This document shows, piece by piece, positions 22,521 to 33,796 of a stretch of 64,000 nt of DNA. Under the pieces are notes generated by a model, which saw only the letters and a program-made list of their open reading frames with translations, did not search any database and was not told the origin of the DNA. The translations under genes and the position numbers were made by a program. Each line of letters opens with the position of its first letter. Positions within the stretch are counted from its first letter, which is position 1. Origin of the DNA: Vicia villosa (Eukaryota > Streptophyta > Magnoliopsida > Fabales > Fabaceae). The stretch covers positions 637,078-701,077 of the forward strand of contig NW_026705417.1 of assembly GCF_029867415.1 (NCBI RefSeq), written 5' to 3'.

Positions 22521-22984
22521 CAAGGTTGTCAAGATCGAGATCTTACATAAGATCGGGAGAGAATAACCAGTTCGTAAAATATAAAATCGTAGCTAAGATC
22601 GGAAGATTCTACCCAATTAATTTTGCAAGGTCGAGAGCAGGTAACAAGATCGTAAAACATAAGATCGCAGCCGAAATCGTAAGATCCTACTATATTTGAA
22701 GTATTTTTACATGATATATTATAGTAGGCAAGTGTATTAGTGAGAAAATGACTCTTTTTCATATTCTCTAGACATGTATGACTGAGTTTTTATACGTTAT
22801 TATTACCACATGGACAATTTGTTAGACTTTAGGGACATATTTGGCCAATTACTAGACATTAGGGATATTTTTTTTACAATTTAACTACAACACGCGATTC
22901 TACTTAAGATCGGGATCGTTAGGGGTGAGTGAGATCGTAAAATCTTAAGATTTTAAGATCTAAATTGGGATCTTGACAACCATG
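22521..22984. mobile_element. hAT-type MITE inserted in a CACTA exon
   Basis: Ends are inverted: CAAGGTTGTCAAGATC at the left and GATCTTGACAACCATG at the right (one mismatch in 16). The 464 bp unit is flanked by the 8 bp direct repeat CTTTGATG at 22513-22520 and 22985-22992. Eight-base duplication and short inverted ends fit hAT. The inside is rich in GATCGTAAAAT/ATCTTA-type words and has no coding potential. Removing unit and one repeat restores a continuous exon reading. Confidence 0.88.
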
Positions 22985-23496
22985 CTTTGATGACTTCAAG
23001 TGTGCTACTTACTCAAAATCTAAGTTGGATGAACTTAAGGAGGAATGGTGTCAATTCATGATTGAGTTGAAAGTTGTATAGGTATATTGAAATCTTACTA
23101 TAATTGATGAGAATTTTGAGTATAGCCAAGTGCATGTTGCAATATTTGATTTATCTTCATAGATTATTTAGTGATATGTAGGCCGTTTGAAATACATTCG
23201 TGGCAAATGTAGAATAGTTTTATGTACACTAATGTAGATTTTTTTCACCTTTATATCAATTTTTTTTTGGTTTTCTGTTATTCAGTTTTGTGATTGTAAT
23301 GGTTTGATGCAATTGCAGGATATTAAAGGGTAAAAAGGTTAGCTGGCAAGAAGAAAAAGTAGATATTTAGCATCCTTTTTACTTGTGTAAAAAATAACAA
23401 TGTTTTGGATGATGCAATTGTTTTCATTGAATTGGATGTAATTTTGTTGTTGTTTATTAATATATTCTTAGCATATAAAAAATACAAAGTTTATTC

Positions 23497-23497
<1 letters not shown>

Positions 23498-23543
<46 letters not shown>
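23498..23543. repeat. (TA)n microsatellite
   Basis: About 23 perfect TA units in the 3' non-coding part of the CACTA element. Confidence 0.97.
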
Positions 23544-23546
<3 letters not shown>

Positions 23547-23684
23547 TTAGCATCTTAGCTCTGAAAAATAGAGTTTGAAATGAGTATTTATATGTGAAAT
23601 TTGTAATGGTATATTGTACAGGTGCAAGATGTGGTGAAAACCTGGGGCAAGCCTTTTTTAAATAGATCCATCTAAAAAATTCGT

Positions 23685-24134
23685 GGACATTAGACAGCGC
23701 ATTCAAATAGAAGCGCTGTCTAAAAGTTATTTAAAAACTTTGTTTCAGAAAAGCGCTGTCTAAAGGGGGCTTTTAACAGCGCATTTAAGAAAAAAGCGCT
23801 GGCTAAAGTGGGCCTATAGCAGCGCTTGTGGGGACAGCGCTGCCTAAAGGTGGCCTTTAGCAGCGCTTTTAAGAGGCTTTTTCTTAAAAATTGTTTCAGA
23901 AAAGCGCTGTATAAAGGGGGCCGTTAGCAGCGCTTTTAATATAGAAGTTTTGTCTAAAGTGGGCCTTTAACAGCGCTTTATAGGTAAAAGTGCTGACTAA
24001 AGGGTGCCTTTAGCAGCGTTTTCAAGGTGAAAAAAAACGCTGCCTTTACCTACGACAGCGGGGAAATAGATAGCGCTTTAAAGCGCCGCCTAAAGCCAAA
24101 AAAAGCGCTGTCTTTTTCCTTGTTTGTTGTAGTG
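23685..24134 (+). repeat. CACTA right subterminal repeats and terminus
   Basis: AGCGCTG/CAGCGCT-type words occur more than a dozen times in both orientations, with recurring AAAGCGCTGTCTAAAG and CCTTTAGCAGCGCTTTT. Such short repeats in both orientations near the end are where CACTA transposases bind. The element ends TTGTTGTAGTG. Confidence 0.85.
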
Positions 24135-25060
24135 TTATATGGTTGTAGCTTTCTATATGCAATGGGCTTCATATTATATAGGTGCAAAATATGAATATAC
24201 TTGGCTTAATTACATTTTCCATTGTTTTTAGTCTCTATTAAAATTTAATCAAATATGGTCACATCATCCATTTTCTTTCAATTCTCTTTTTTTTAATCCA
24301 AATATTTAGCGCTAGATGATGAATTTAAGATATAAAATAAGTTAGCTTTTCAATGAATCATTTATCATTACTCAATGAATCTGATTGTCAATTGTGAATT
24401 GCAAAAACTAGAGGTTTGTATCTACACTATTAGGACTATAAGAGTCCAGTATTAGTATCTACACTATTTGCCCCTGTACTGTATCTACTTAGAGGATTTG
24501 TTTTCCATAATTAAATATCTAGATTTGGTGCAGATGTTGTGTTTTCAAACTTAACCGCAACTATCTAAACAAAATTGAATTTTACTCCCTATTGGAACCA
24601 AACTAATTCTTTATGAACCCGACTGTACCAAATTGCTATTATTAACTGACACTATGGCTGTAAACAAACCAAAAAACAAACTGAATATTAGGACAGGTAA
24701 AAAAACAAAAAGCGATACCGCACATCAAAAAGAGCCAAACTGTGACAAATAGTTCAGAAACAACATTCCATGGATATTAGTTTTAAGGGTTAAATAAGTT
24801 TTTGGTCCCTATAAATATTGCAGTTTCATTTTTAGTCCCTCCTGAGTTTTGGCAACGGTTTTAGCTGATTTTGGCAACGGTTTTTTTTGTAAAAACCGTT
24901 GCCTAAAGGCAAGGAGGGACTAAAAATGAAAACGGTAATATTTATAGGGACCAAAAACTTATTTAACCCTAGTTTTAATGTAAAACTCTATTACCTACTT
25001 GGTTGAAGTTTATCTTATGATCATTACCATTTTCAGGCAATTTTGTAAATTCATGCTGAT
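24135..25060. other. Spacer between CACTA end and solo LTR
   Basis: AT-rich sequence containing a Mutator-type MITE (24787-24969). Otherwise no gene is seen. The flanks of the following solo LTR join into a stretch (ending near 31380) with a short open reading KAGCCLEILQLSS, which may be an old gene or element fragment that I cannot identify. Confidence 0.5.
24787..24969. mobile_element. Mutator-type MITE, 183 bp
   Basis: Inverted ends GGGTTAAATAAGTTTTTGG and its complement, continuing through GTCCCTATAAATATT (over 30 bp of terminal inverted repeat). It is flanked by a perfect 9 bp direct repeat TAGTTTTAA at 24778-24786 and 24970-24978. An inner pair GGCAACGGTTTT / AAAACCGTTGCC makes almost the whole unit one hairpin. 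Confidence 0.9.
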
Positions 25061-25609
25061 AATGGTGTGGTGTCGTTTTCTTTTACCTCCCCGTTTCACT
25101 TGGGAGGACGGCACGCTAGACCCTTCACGCGAAATTTGGAAGGAGAATGCGCCCGTGGCGGGATGAATTTTATTTCAGTTCTTCCTACGATATCACACGA
25201 ACTTTCTTATTTGTCCTACGAGTAGGAAAGGGAAAAAAGATCTCAACTAAACCCTAGGAATTTGCTAAGTGTGGGGATTTCACCTAGACTAGAAATTCTG
25301 GAGTCCGGGAGGTCGGTTATACATAGGGAAGTGTTTAAACACCCTACATATCTGTAGTACTCTACAGGAACCTTCTCTGTGTCATTTGTGATTGTGTTTG
25401 CTGCTAATGATTGGGAAAGTTTCTCCTTTGTGTTAGGAGAGAGAATTGAATTGAATAAAAGAAAGACAGACAGACAGACTGACTATTTTTGGTATTTTAT
25501 TAGCTCGCTGAGATTCCTTGTGAACCTCATGCCTACATATCCCTAGTGGAAGTCAGAGCTTAATGTAGTTCGGGGAACTAACTAGGGAAATTAATTGTTT
25601 TTTTTTTTG

Positions 25610-27330
25610 GTGCCTTGCTTGAAGCTCAAGGTTGAAGCTTGGAATTAAATCTCTGTTTACAGTAAAGAGACATGAAATTATCTCTACAGAGAGGTATTTG
25701 TACTATTCTACCACAAACATTTAAAGGAGTGACAGAATAACTGAATTCATTTCATTCAAGAGGGGGACCTTACTTGTGTATGTGCAAGTATACCAGTCAA
25801 ATGCCTCTTAAATGAAAGAAAGTTGCTCATCCAAATTAGGGAAAGTTACCACATGTCTGGGTTTTACTGCCAGCTCATGCCTTTCAAAATCCTAAATGGG
25901 AGACTTGATTAAAATTGAAATTGAAATGTTTGTTTGTTTGAATGTGGCAGAGTAGTAAAAATATCTCTCTATAGAGATAAGCTATGTCTATCTACTGTAT
26001 AAAAGATTTGACTTTAGCTGGCTTGTATGAGGCCCAAGCTTGAGGCTTTTTGATTGATTAATTAATATTATTGACTCTGGGAGATGACTCCATTGGGGAT
26101 TAATTACAGGGTATTTTAGTGTTCTGTACAAAGCCCAGAATTGAGGCTGACTCTACTGAGGGAGACTCTATTTATGTGCCTTGTACAAAGCCCAAGGTTG
26201 TGGCTGACTGTTGAGGATAATTGAATGAATGACTCTATTTTGTGTGCCTTGTACAAAGCCCAAGGTTGTGGCTGACTGTTGCTAGGGAAAACATTATTTT
26301 CTGCCTTGTACAAAGCCCAAGGTTGTGGCGGACTCTTTTTAATGAATTGAGTATAGGTGACTCTATGGGGGGAAAGATCCTAAGTGTTAAGAATCTTTGA
26401 CACATGAAAATATGGTTTATCTGCCTTGTACAAAGCCCAAGGTTGTGGCTACTGAGTGATAAAGAACTCACTGGGGAGACTCTATTATCTGCCTTGTACA
26501 ATGCCCAAGGTTGAGGCAGACTCTTGACAGGGGAGTTTTATTGTTTGGGTGCCTTGTATGAAGCCCAAGGTTGAGGCTAACTGTTTTTGTTGGTTTTAAC
26601 TCTACTGGAGATTAAAAAAAAGACTGTTTTTCTTTGGAAGCTAACCCTTTCCAGGGATTTTGACTCAGCTGGTGAATTTGTCTATTAAAAGACTGACTTT
26701 TATCATGTTTTTGGAGGCTGACCCTTTCCAGGGGTTTTGACTCTTTTGGGGAAATTATCTCCTAAGAGAAATGAATCTTTATTTTTTTGATATTTTTATT
26801 AATTGACTTTGGAGGCTAACCCTTTCCAGGGGTTTTTATTAAAATGAAGGAATGTGTGGAAGCTAACCCTTTCCAGGGATTTTATGGAAGTTGATTTTAA
26901 TTGACTTTGGAGGCTAACCCTTTCCAGGGGTTTTTATTAAAATGAATGGCAGAAAGATTATCTAGTGGAGACTTCTTGTTTAAAGCCCAAGATGAAGGCT
27001 GACTCAATGCTGAGGATGATCAAACATGGATCCTAGACTCTGCTAAGGAAGATTGATGAAGATAAGGGTGACAGAGACTGTCCATGTCTCTCATTCCAAA
27101 AGGTGTGCTCAAGGTAAAATTGAGACAAACTTAGCTTGTTTAAAGTCTGGTTTAAATTGGAAGAAACTCACCAGGGTAGGCTAAAAGGTGACTAAAGACC
27201 TGTTCCTATGTTTATAAGAAACCTGATGGGTCCTTGTATACAAGCTCAAGAGGAAGCTGGAAATGCTTTTAAGAAGCCTGTGGGTCCTTGTACAAAGCCC
27301 AAGAGGAGGCTAATCGAGGGTCCTTGTTAT
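25610..27330 (-). repeat. Degenerate tandem repeats in the solo LTR
   Basis: CCTTGTACAAAGCCCAAGG with GTTGTGGCTGACT follows at irregular 59-120 bp steps near 26124, 26183, 26249, 26308, 26426, 26496 and 26555, with diverged copies at 25618, 26026, 26979, 27236 and 27290. Between 26640 and 26940 another word, GCTAACCCTTTCCAGGG, recurs five times. Neither has coding potential. Confidence 0.85.
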
Positions 27331-27384
27331 AGCACAAGAGAAAGCTATGTAGTTTTGAACTTATTTTGGCTCTAAGCAAATGGG

Positions 27385-27885
27385 TAAGAGGTTTCACCGG
27401 GAATAATTCCTCTTTGGGTGGATGTGTCCTATTATTTGGATTCTAAGGTTTTTACCAAGATGTTTCACCGGGAATAATTCATCTTGGGGGTTTGAACTAC
27501 AGATCTCTAATTAGGAAAGAGCCTTCACCGGGAAGACATTCTCAATCCTAGGTCATATTCCTATAATATATATATAGTTTAACTGTCCTAAGGTTTATAC
27601 TCAAACATAGTTCTAAACTAATATATATATGGACAGTTTATATTTGACAGTAATTTAAATAAAGACTGTAAATTGAAAGCTTGTAAAGCCTAACCTGGAT
27701 GGAGTGGAGGCCATTGAAGAAGTATGTACAAAGCCTCAACAGTATTTTTGTTGTTTTGTTGATAACAGTTGAATGTATATGATAAACAGTTAATGGTTTT
27801 TGAAAACAGAAGAAGTGAAGATGGACAAAGGTCACATAGGTATCTGAAGAGTTTCACCGGGAATAATGCCCTTCAAATACCAGAA
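27385..27885 (-). repeat. TTTCACCGGGAATAAT repeats in the solo LTR
   Basis: TTTCACCGGGAATAAT occurs near 27394, 27462 and 27850, with a related TTCACCGGGAAGACAT near 27526. It adds a third word family to the repeat-rich downstream half of this LTR. Confidence 0.7.
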
Positions 27886-28448
27886 GAATGTTTTGAAAAC
27901 AGAAAGAAGATTTTGAAAATACAGTTTTGAAAACAAGCTAAGAAGAGAAGGTTTTTTGGGACTTACACTCTATTAGAGGCCCAGTACTTTGCAGTACTGG
28001 TGATAAAAACAGTTGGAAATGATTTGAAATGATATAAGGTTTTGTTGTTTGAAAACCTTAATCATTTGATTTAATCAGAGATTGAAAACAGTTTTGAGAA
28101 TTGACAAAAGTCAACTTAATTAAAGTAAAAATAAAGATTTTTACTTAATTAAGACCTAAACAATTAGGGTTTTATCATAAAATTATTTACAAAGTGATTA
28201 GGTTAAAATAAAGTGATAATATATATTTAAAGTATTTAAGAAAACACTTAAAAACATACTATTTTAAACCTAATTAAAATTCAAGAAATAAATAATATTT
28301 TTATGATTTTTTTTACTATTCACAAAATAGATATATTAAATAATAGGTGTATGAAAAATGAAGTGAAAATGATTTATTTTGATAAGTGAATTAATTGTGT
28401 GAAGTTGTGAAGAAATTTAGTGTGAAAAGTGATAAAAAAAATGGTTTT

Positions 28449-28520
28449 GTCACCTAGAGGGGTTGAACTCACGCCCTCCAAGTCATTGGCCAAAACACCC
28501 ACCATCTGGGCTACGCGCGC
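28449..28520 (-). other. tRNA-like segment in the solo LTR (first)
   Basis: The minus strand reads GTAGCCCAGATGGTGGG (A-box-like) and, 35-40 nt on, GAGTTCAACCCCTC (B-box/T-arm-like). An acceptor stem could not be paired, so this is not called a functional tRNA. It lies about 1.1 kb downstream of the LTR TATA box, in the sense orientation of the LTR. Confidence 0.4.
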
Positions 28521-28603
28521 AGTTTGTTTAAGATGCACATCCAACTTATTATATTTTCAAACAAGTGGCAAAACATTTGAAAAATAAATGAAGCAAAAAA
28601 GTC

Positions 28604-28685
28604 TGGGGCGAGGGGGATTCGAACCCCAGACCTTGGGCATGAGGAGACTAAGAGCGCATGTGTGGCCACTAGGGCAAGTTGTTCA
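28604..28685 (-). other. tRNA-like segment in the solo LTR (second)
   Basis: The minus strand reads TTGCCCTAGTGG (A-box-like) and about 50 nt later GGGGTTCGAATCCCC, a perfect B-box and T-arm. Spacing is long enough for a tRNA with a variable arm, but no acceptor stem forms. It lies about 90 bp from the first such segment. Confidence 0.45.
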
Positions 28686-29628
28686 GTCGTTAATAAAACG
28701 CACACCATTCAAAATAAAATAAACTCTCCCCTGAGAATTCAAATTTTGCGCGCCACCACCATCTTCGTCTTCAACCTCAAGCTCTCCATTTTTTGAATTT
28801 CTGAACTTACTCGTTTCTCAACCATTTGCAACGATGTAAACATGAAACTTGCTCTAAATTCACTCACGATTCTAAATATGTAACTAACATGAACTATCAT
28901 TAACTACATCTAACTAATTTACCAGAAATCGTGAAGAACCCTAAAATTTCAAAATTAAATTAAATGACTATACTGAAAGATAAATGGATGATGATAGAGG
29001 GTTTTCAATCCTCTGATGATGCTGAACAAGATAGAATCGAGCTATTTCACAAAGAGTACTTAAATTAAAGAGAGGGAGTTCAGAAACTTACCTCTGAAAA
29101 TGGAGATCGTGAGGATGATAGATAGCAACTGGGCTTGTATGAATGATCCCAAAAGCTTCCTTGTGGCTCAGTGATGCTAACTGAATGCTTGTAATGACCT
29201 CAAACCTCCTGAATTGTTCTATGGACCTCCCTCGATTTCAGCTTCAAGTGAACATGGAGGGTGTTGATTCTTGAGTTACAGATGAGCTGCAGCCATCTGG
29301 TTAGCTTCACTATGACCTGAGGAGTGTGTCTGGATGATTGGCTTGCCTTGAAACCTTCTGAATCACTCCATGGACCTCCAACTGCAGATGCTCCAAAGTG
29401 AGAGCAACAATGGTGTTCCTCCACCTACAGAAGTGATCCAGGTGCTTGGATCACCTCAAATGACCTCCCTTGAGATGTTAGAATGCTCACTTCCCAAAGA
29501 TAAGCTTTGGTTTGAAGAAATCGATTCTTCTTGCCAAAGAACTTTGAAAAACAATGAACAAGAGAAGAGAAAGAGAAAGCAAGTAATATGGTTGCTTTGG
29601 TGTGTTTTTGAATGAGGAATGCATCTGT

Positions 29629-29635
29629 ATTTATA
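29629..29635 (-). promoter_or_regulatory. TATA box of the 6.1 kb solo LTR
   Basis: The minus strand reads TTTGCCTATAAATACAG, followed by an A/C and CT-rich leader. The position, about 1.55 kb from the LTR start, gives a long U3. Confidence 0.6.
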
Positions 29636-31943
29636 GGCAAATGGATCAGTATAGCTGCAGAGGAGTGAGCTTCCTTAGTGAAGTTGATTTGCTTTCTTAG
29701 CCATGAAGAAAGTTTGCAAGTATCTCTTATGCAATGATGAGAATTTTGATTCCATTTGATCAATCCCCTAGCCCTCAATTTTGTTTAATCTTAGGGGACA
29801 ATTCTGAGCCAGAAATGAGCTCTAATTGGTTGGTGCGAAGATTCCTTGGGTGATTCATCAATTTGCCATAAATTCACAAATGTAATCATTACATAATCAC
29901 ATGTTCTTGTTTTTAGAATCTTCTTCAATTCTTATGGCATGGTGAAAATGAATGCATGGCATGGTTTCAGATGTGTTATGGGTCGTGTAGCATCCATAAG
30001 AGAGGTTATTTGCACAAAATTTGCAAAGTCCAAAAGTGTCCATGACCTATAATTTTACTTCATGAGGCCAACTTTGAACAAGCATAACTCTTAGCTCAAA
30101 TTGAATTTGGAGAAGGTTGAACACAATTTGGAAAGCCCTAAACATCTACTTTAAATCATTAGTTTATGTCTTCTTCAAAATCATTTGGGAAATTTGTGAA
30201 AAATGAGCCCAAAGATGGATGAAAACTAGGTTAAAACACTTAGAAAAATTTCTAAGTGTTTATGACCTAAACTTCAAAATTTCCAAAACTTCATAAATGG
30301 TTGATCTTTTGAGAAAAGTTCCTTTGTAAGATGTTGTTTTATTTTGCAAGATCTACAACTTTCATGTTGGAAGTTTTTTGAGTTGTGTAGGTGAAATTTT
30401 GAGTTCTCACTATGCCCTCAAAAACCCTAATTCCCGACTTTTTGCTCCTTGATGAATCTCTTGAATTTCTTTGGTCAAATGACTTTGACATCCATATATT
30501 GATGATATTGATCTTTGAAAGTCATTTTTTGACCAAAAACCTTAAAAGTCAATGATGATCCTTCACAGTTGACTTTTTCCTGACAAAGTGAATTTTTGGA
30601 CTTTTTGTGTAGAAACAAGATCTTTTCCTTAAATGAATGATGTAAATGGATTATATTGAGGTAGTAGAGATTCTTGAATCATGTCTTGAGTTTTGGATTC
30701 ATGCCCTGATTAAAAGTCAACTATCTTGGTGAATTAGGTCAAAAACCCTAATTGTCGACCAGAGGACAATGATGACTGTAGACTTTGAACTGAGATGTAA
30801 TGTCCAGTGGATCTTGTCATATGAGTTATTTGAAGATGATTGATGTCTTTGAATGGTTCCCTGGGGCTTTTTAGGGTTTCCCAAAAGTGATCCCTGATTT
30901 TAGTCCTTGATAGGCTCCAAACCCTAGTCTGTTGGTCTGAGTAATCCTGTGCTTAGATGACTGGGTGTCTTAATCAATCATAGGTGTAATAATGAGGCTT
31001 TTGAGTCTTATGATTGTATCAGAGACTAATCCCTCTATTGATTGATCCTTTGCCTGAGTTTTCTTGTCTTTGAATACCCTCGATTGAATGTCAGGCTACT
31101 CTGGGTACTTGTTTTGACCTGATGAAAAATCCTGAAGATATGCCATCTCAGGGGGGTCAAAAATTAGGGTATGACAAATGGAATGGGTGAATATGAGGAT
31201 AATTAACTTCACTTCTGATTATGCAGTTCATTTTTCATTTTGTGTTAAAAACCAGAAGGCTGGTTGCTGCCTGGAAATACTTCAATTGTCTTCCACTTCC
31301 TCTGGCGGTGCTCTTTAAAATTATTTGTAGGCAAGGCATTGCCTCATTTTTTATAGAATGGATGAATTTAGTTATGTGACTTCATTTTTATTTTATGAAT
31401 TTAGAAATTGCCCACCTCATACGCACACATTTGAAAGAGGGAAAACCATCATGAAAGAAATTATCAATTGATCAAAAAAATTCTTTCTTTGACTTATTTC
31501 AGATAATCTAAACATTGCCTAAACATATTTTAGAAAGCGGTAAGATAAAATAAAAATATGATGTTCTCATTCTATGACCGATATAAAGTAAAGAAAGTAG
31601 AGAAGTTTTGTTTAGTAGAGACAAAATTTGTCAACCAATATTTCAACTTGTATGTATATGTACAGTTTTACGAACAAAATGTCTTTTGGTTTTCAAAACT
31701 GAATAATTAAGTCATATATTCATATTATCAGTGACATATTCACCATCCTCAGACTAGGTCCCCCCTTATACTCTAAACCACTAGGCTCACCTTGAGGATC
31801 TAATTCACAAACATGAGTCTTACTTTAAAAAACTTAAAATTTAACAATAACTTGAATCTTACTTACATGATAATGGTAGGATATTTTAATTTTGCTTTGT
31901 TGTGTATATTTGAACGATGTATAACATGATTTTTTTGGTACAG

Positions 31944-32510
31944 AAAATTTTTACATGGTCACCAGAACATAAGGTTACGGTGCGACGTAACTTTGAAAAG
32001 AGAGGTGCAGCTAAGATTTCCCAACTATTGCAAAATATTCGAAAAGACTTGGAGTACAGACCGGGGTGGATGGGAGCTGATGTGTGGCAACAATTATTGG
32101 TACATTGAAATTCGTTAAAGTTCAAAAAAGCATCAGAAACGAATAAAAGAAACCGATCTTCTATGGATGGCGCATCTATTCACCTTGGAGGGTCTATTCC
32201 TCATGGTTTACATTGGAAAAGAATGATATATATTATATGTTTTTCATTATATTTCTTAAATATAATAAATGACATTACTCTTTTGTAATTTGTAGAGAAA
32301 TGAAAAGGGTGTAGATCCATCATTGACACAATTCTATTTTTGGCTTAAAAGAGATGGTCGAAGTGAATAATAAAATTTCATTTTTAATGAATCATTTAGA
32401 ATTGGTTGGGTCTTCTTCTCACCCACCACAACCCACTAATGAAAATGATCACACGAATGAAGATGTCGTCGATGAATTAGATAAAGAAGACCTTAATAAT
32501 GAATTTTGAT
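31944..32510 (+). pseudogene. Transposase_24-like fragment of a CACTA ORF
   Basis: The first exon (31944-about 32098) follows a TTTTTTTGGTACAG acceptor and reads FTWSPEHKVTVRRNFEKRG, then WMGADVWQQLL. Further pieces in shifted frames near 32115-32220 give KRNRSSMDGASIHLGGS, and near 32296-32370 give NEKGVDPSLTQFYF. These blocks, in this order, match the plant Transposase_24 region, which in other copies lies upstream of the KEAR and RVRGKGFG blocks. Frameshifts and missing neighbours show it is dead. Confidence 0.6.
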
Positions 32511-32819
32511 TTGTACTTTTTTTTTCTTTTTGACTTGGTTGTAATTTGGATTATTTTATCTTTTTAATTTGGTTCACAAATGATTAGTAATAACTTTGTT
32601 TTTCGAATCATTTTTGGTAATGAGACTATGTAAGATGTTATCAACTTTGAGATAGATTTCATGGTAACTTGTTCTATGAATTTGAATGTCTTATTTAATA
32701 TATAACATTTTAAATTATAATTATATTTTATATTATAGTTATTTTAACATATAATTTATAAATTATAACATATAATTTATAATGATTCAAAAGTTTATTA
32801 AAATAAAAAATTAATAAAT

Positions 32820-33028
32820 TTGAGAAAGAAATTACCTGCGGATTTACCTGCGGATATTTCCCGCGGATTGTTTCCTGCAGATTTAGCTGCGGAATTTCCT
32901 ACTAAAAATATTACCCCCGAAGGTTTTAGCTGGGGGCGAAAAAAAATCCGCAGGTAACGTGTTTCCTGCAGAATTTTAGCTAAAATCTGCATGTAAATTC
33001 GCAGAAAATTCAAGTATTTCTAGTAATG
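32820..33028 (+). repeat. CACTA-type subterminal repeats
   Basis: ACCTGCGGAT, CCCGCGGATT, TTAGCTGCGGAA, AATCCGCAGGTAA and similar words alternate in both orientations, ending at TTTCTAGTAATG. Confidence 0.65.
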
Positions 33029-33796
33029 AATATACATGAAATTAACAAAAAAGAAAATAAAATTATTATATGAAAATACAACAACTCTATTGTATATCAT
33101 TTAATATGCTTAGGAAACTTTTGGAGCTCTTTGTAAGTTTTTTTCTTGTTTCTAATTTATTATAGGGTTGCCATTCCCAAAGAAAGATAAACACACGCAT
33201 CGTTTATTGTCACACTTCGTTATCTTTGGTGGGTAACACGCATATGACATACATTGCTCGTCTCTTTTACATCCACGATTTTCTGTATTGAAAAATGATA
33301 ACAATATTTAGATAATATTTGAATAAACCAAGGAAATTTGTAAATATTAAAAATTGTCTTACTTCCAAGCCGGATTGACGTCGAAAGTGTAGAAAAAATC
33401 ATAATCATAATATAAATAAACTTGACAATTCCTACCATATTACTTTCTTTGTATTTAAGAGATGGTTTTATCTATTTATATCTTTTAAAGCTCGAACTCT
33501 TCTAACATTAATTAAATATTTGTGTCCTTTATATAGACTAAAAATATAATTCTTAAAATGAGAATAACTATAAAATAAAATTTAATTACATTAATATGTT
33601 TAATTTGTCCCTCTCGCACATTTAATACGCATTTAGATTTTAAAATAATCAATTTATTTAATAGTTCAAACATTTCATAAAATGAAAGAGTATAACAGAA
33701 GTGATAAATAATATTATAAGAAAATATGTTATTAAAAAATTAGTTAACTCCATGATTCTGAGGATATTACCGAACGGACAAATCATGTTCATTTGT
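33029..33796. other. AT-rich spacer
   Basis: No gene, repeat array or recognisable element end is seen. Confidence 0.5.

Larger units (their letters stand above)
13900..23081 (+). pseudogene. CACTA ORF with Transposase_24-like and Ulp1 protease-like segments, disrupted
   Basis: Exons with GT/AG borders can be followed at 14032-14148 (VLWKEARVGMDG), 14233-14541 (EYSGRVRGKGFGITP, then a coiled coil), 14636-14893 (LLHTRPLPTGYLKVSVD...GSFVAWPP), about 14996-15059 and 15149-15232. After the Athila insertion come about 21400-21582 (DIPQGNTRLV...FGIEHQETIG), 21662-about 21850, 21942-22054, 22139-22220, 22314-22409 and 22511-22520 joined to 22993-23081. The 21942 exon carries the Ulp1 histidine (GHWLLVAIN). 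The 22314 exon carries the Gln and Cys region (GQRNEVDCSF). Defects: the usual Asp of the family's DSL motif appears as Gly (YFLGSL), an in-frame TAG lies at 22359-22361, and two insertions split the gene. In the family this ORF accompanies the transposase; the protease role is not established. No transposase catalytic ORF is in the window. Confidence 0.75.
13822..24134 (+). mobile_element. CACTA (En/Spm) transposon, right portion, interrupted by other elements
   Basis: The right terminus reads TTGTTGTAGTG at 24124-24134, the complement of a CACTACAACAA terminal repeat. It is preceded by about 440 bp packed with AGCGCTG-type subterminal repeats. Upstream are spliced exons of a plant CACTA ORF with Transposase_24-like and Ulp1-like parts. 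The left terminus is not in the window; the Ogre-like element sits directly against the interior sequence at 13822, so it most likely inserted here. An Athila element and a hAT-type MITE also interrupt the transposon. TTA follows the right end as a possible half of the 3 bp target duplication. Confidence 0.8.
25066..31176 (-). mobile_element. 6.1 kb solo LTR, Ogre/Tat type
   Basis: It starts TGTGGTGTCG at 25066 and ends GGGTATGACA at 31176, flanked by the perfect 5 bp duplication AATGG (25061-25065 and 31177-31181). No primer-binding site, gag or pol is found between, so it is a solo LTR left by recombination. Orientation is minus: a TATA box at 29629-29635 on the minus strand precedes a CT-rich leader, and the minus-strand start TGTCATACCCTAATTTTTG resembles other Ogre/Tat LTR starts. 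The downstream part is full of tandem words. Confidence 0.85.
31182..33028 (+). mobile_element. Remnant of a second CACTA transposon
   Basis: Transposase_24-like exons (31944-32510) are followed by AT-rich sequence and, at 32820-33028, by repeated TGCGGAT/ATCCGCAG words and a terminus TATTTCTAGTAATG. The complement, CATTACTAGAAATA, looks like a CACTA end (CACTACTAGAAA-type) with one changed base. The left end is not recognised; 31182-31900 has no clear coding. Confidence 0.6.

Noticed and set aside
28449..28685. Functional tRNA genes
   Set aside because: A- and B-boxes are present but no acceptor stem forms and anticodon arms are poor.
31230..31380. Possible gene fragment reading KAGCCLEILQLSS
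   Set aside because: Too short and not recognised; it may be noise or an old fragment split by the 6.1 kb LTR.
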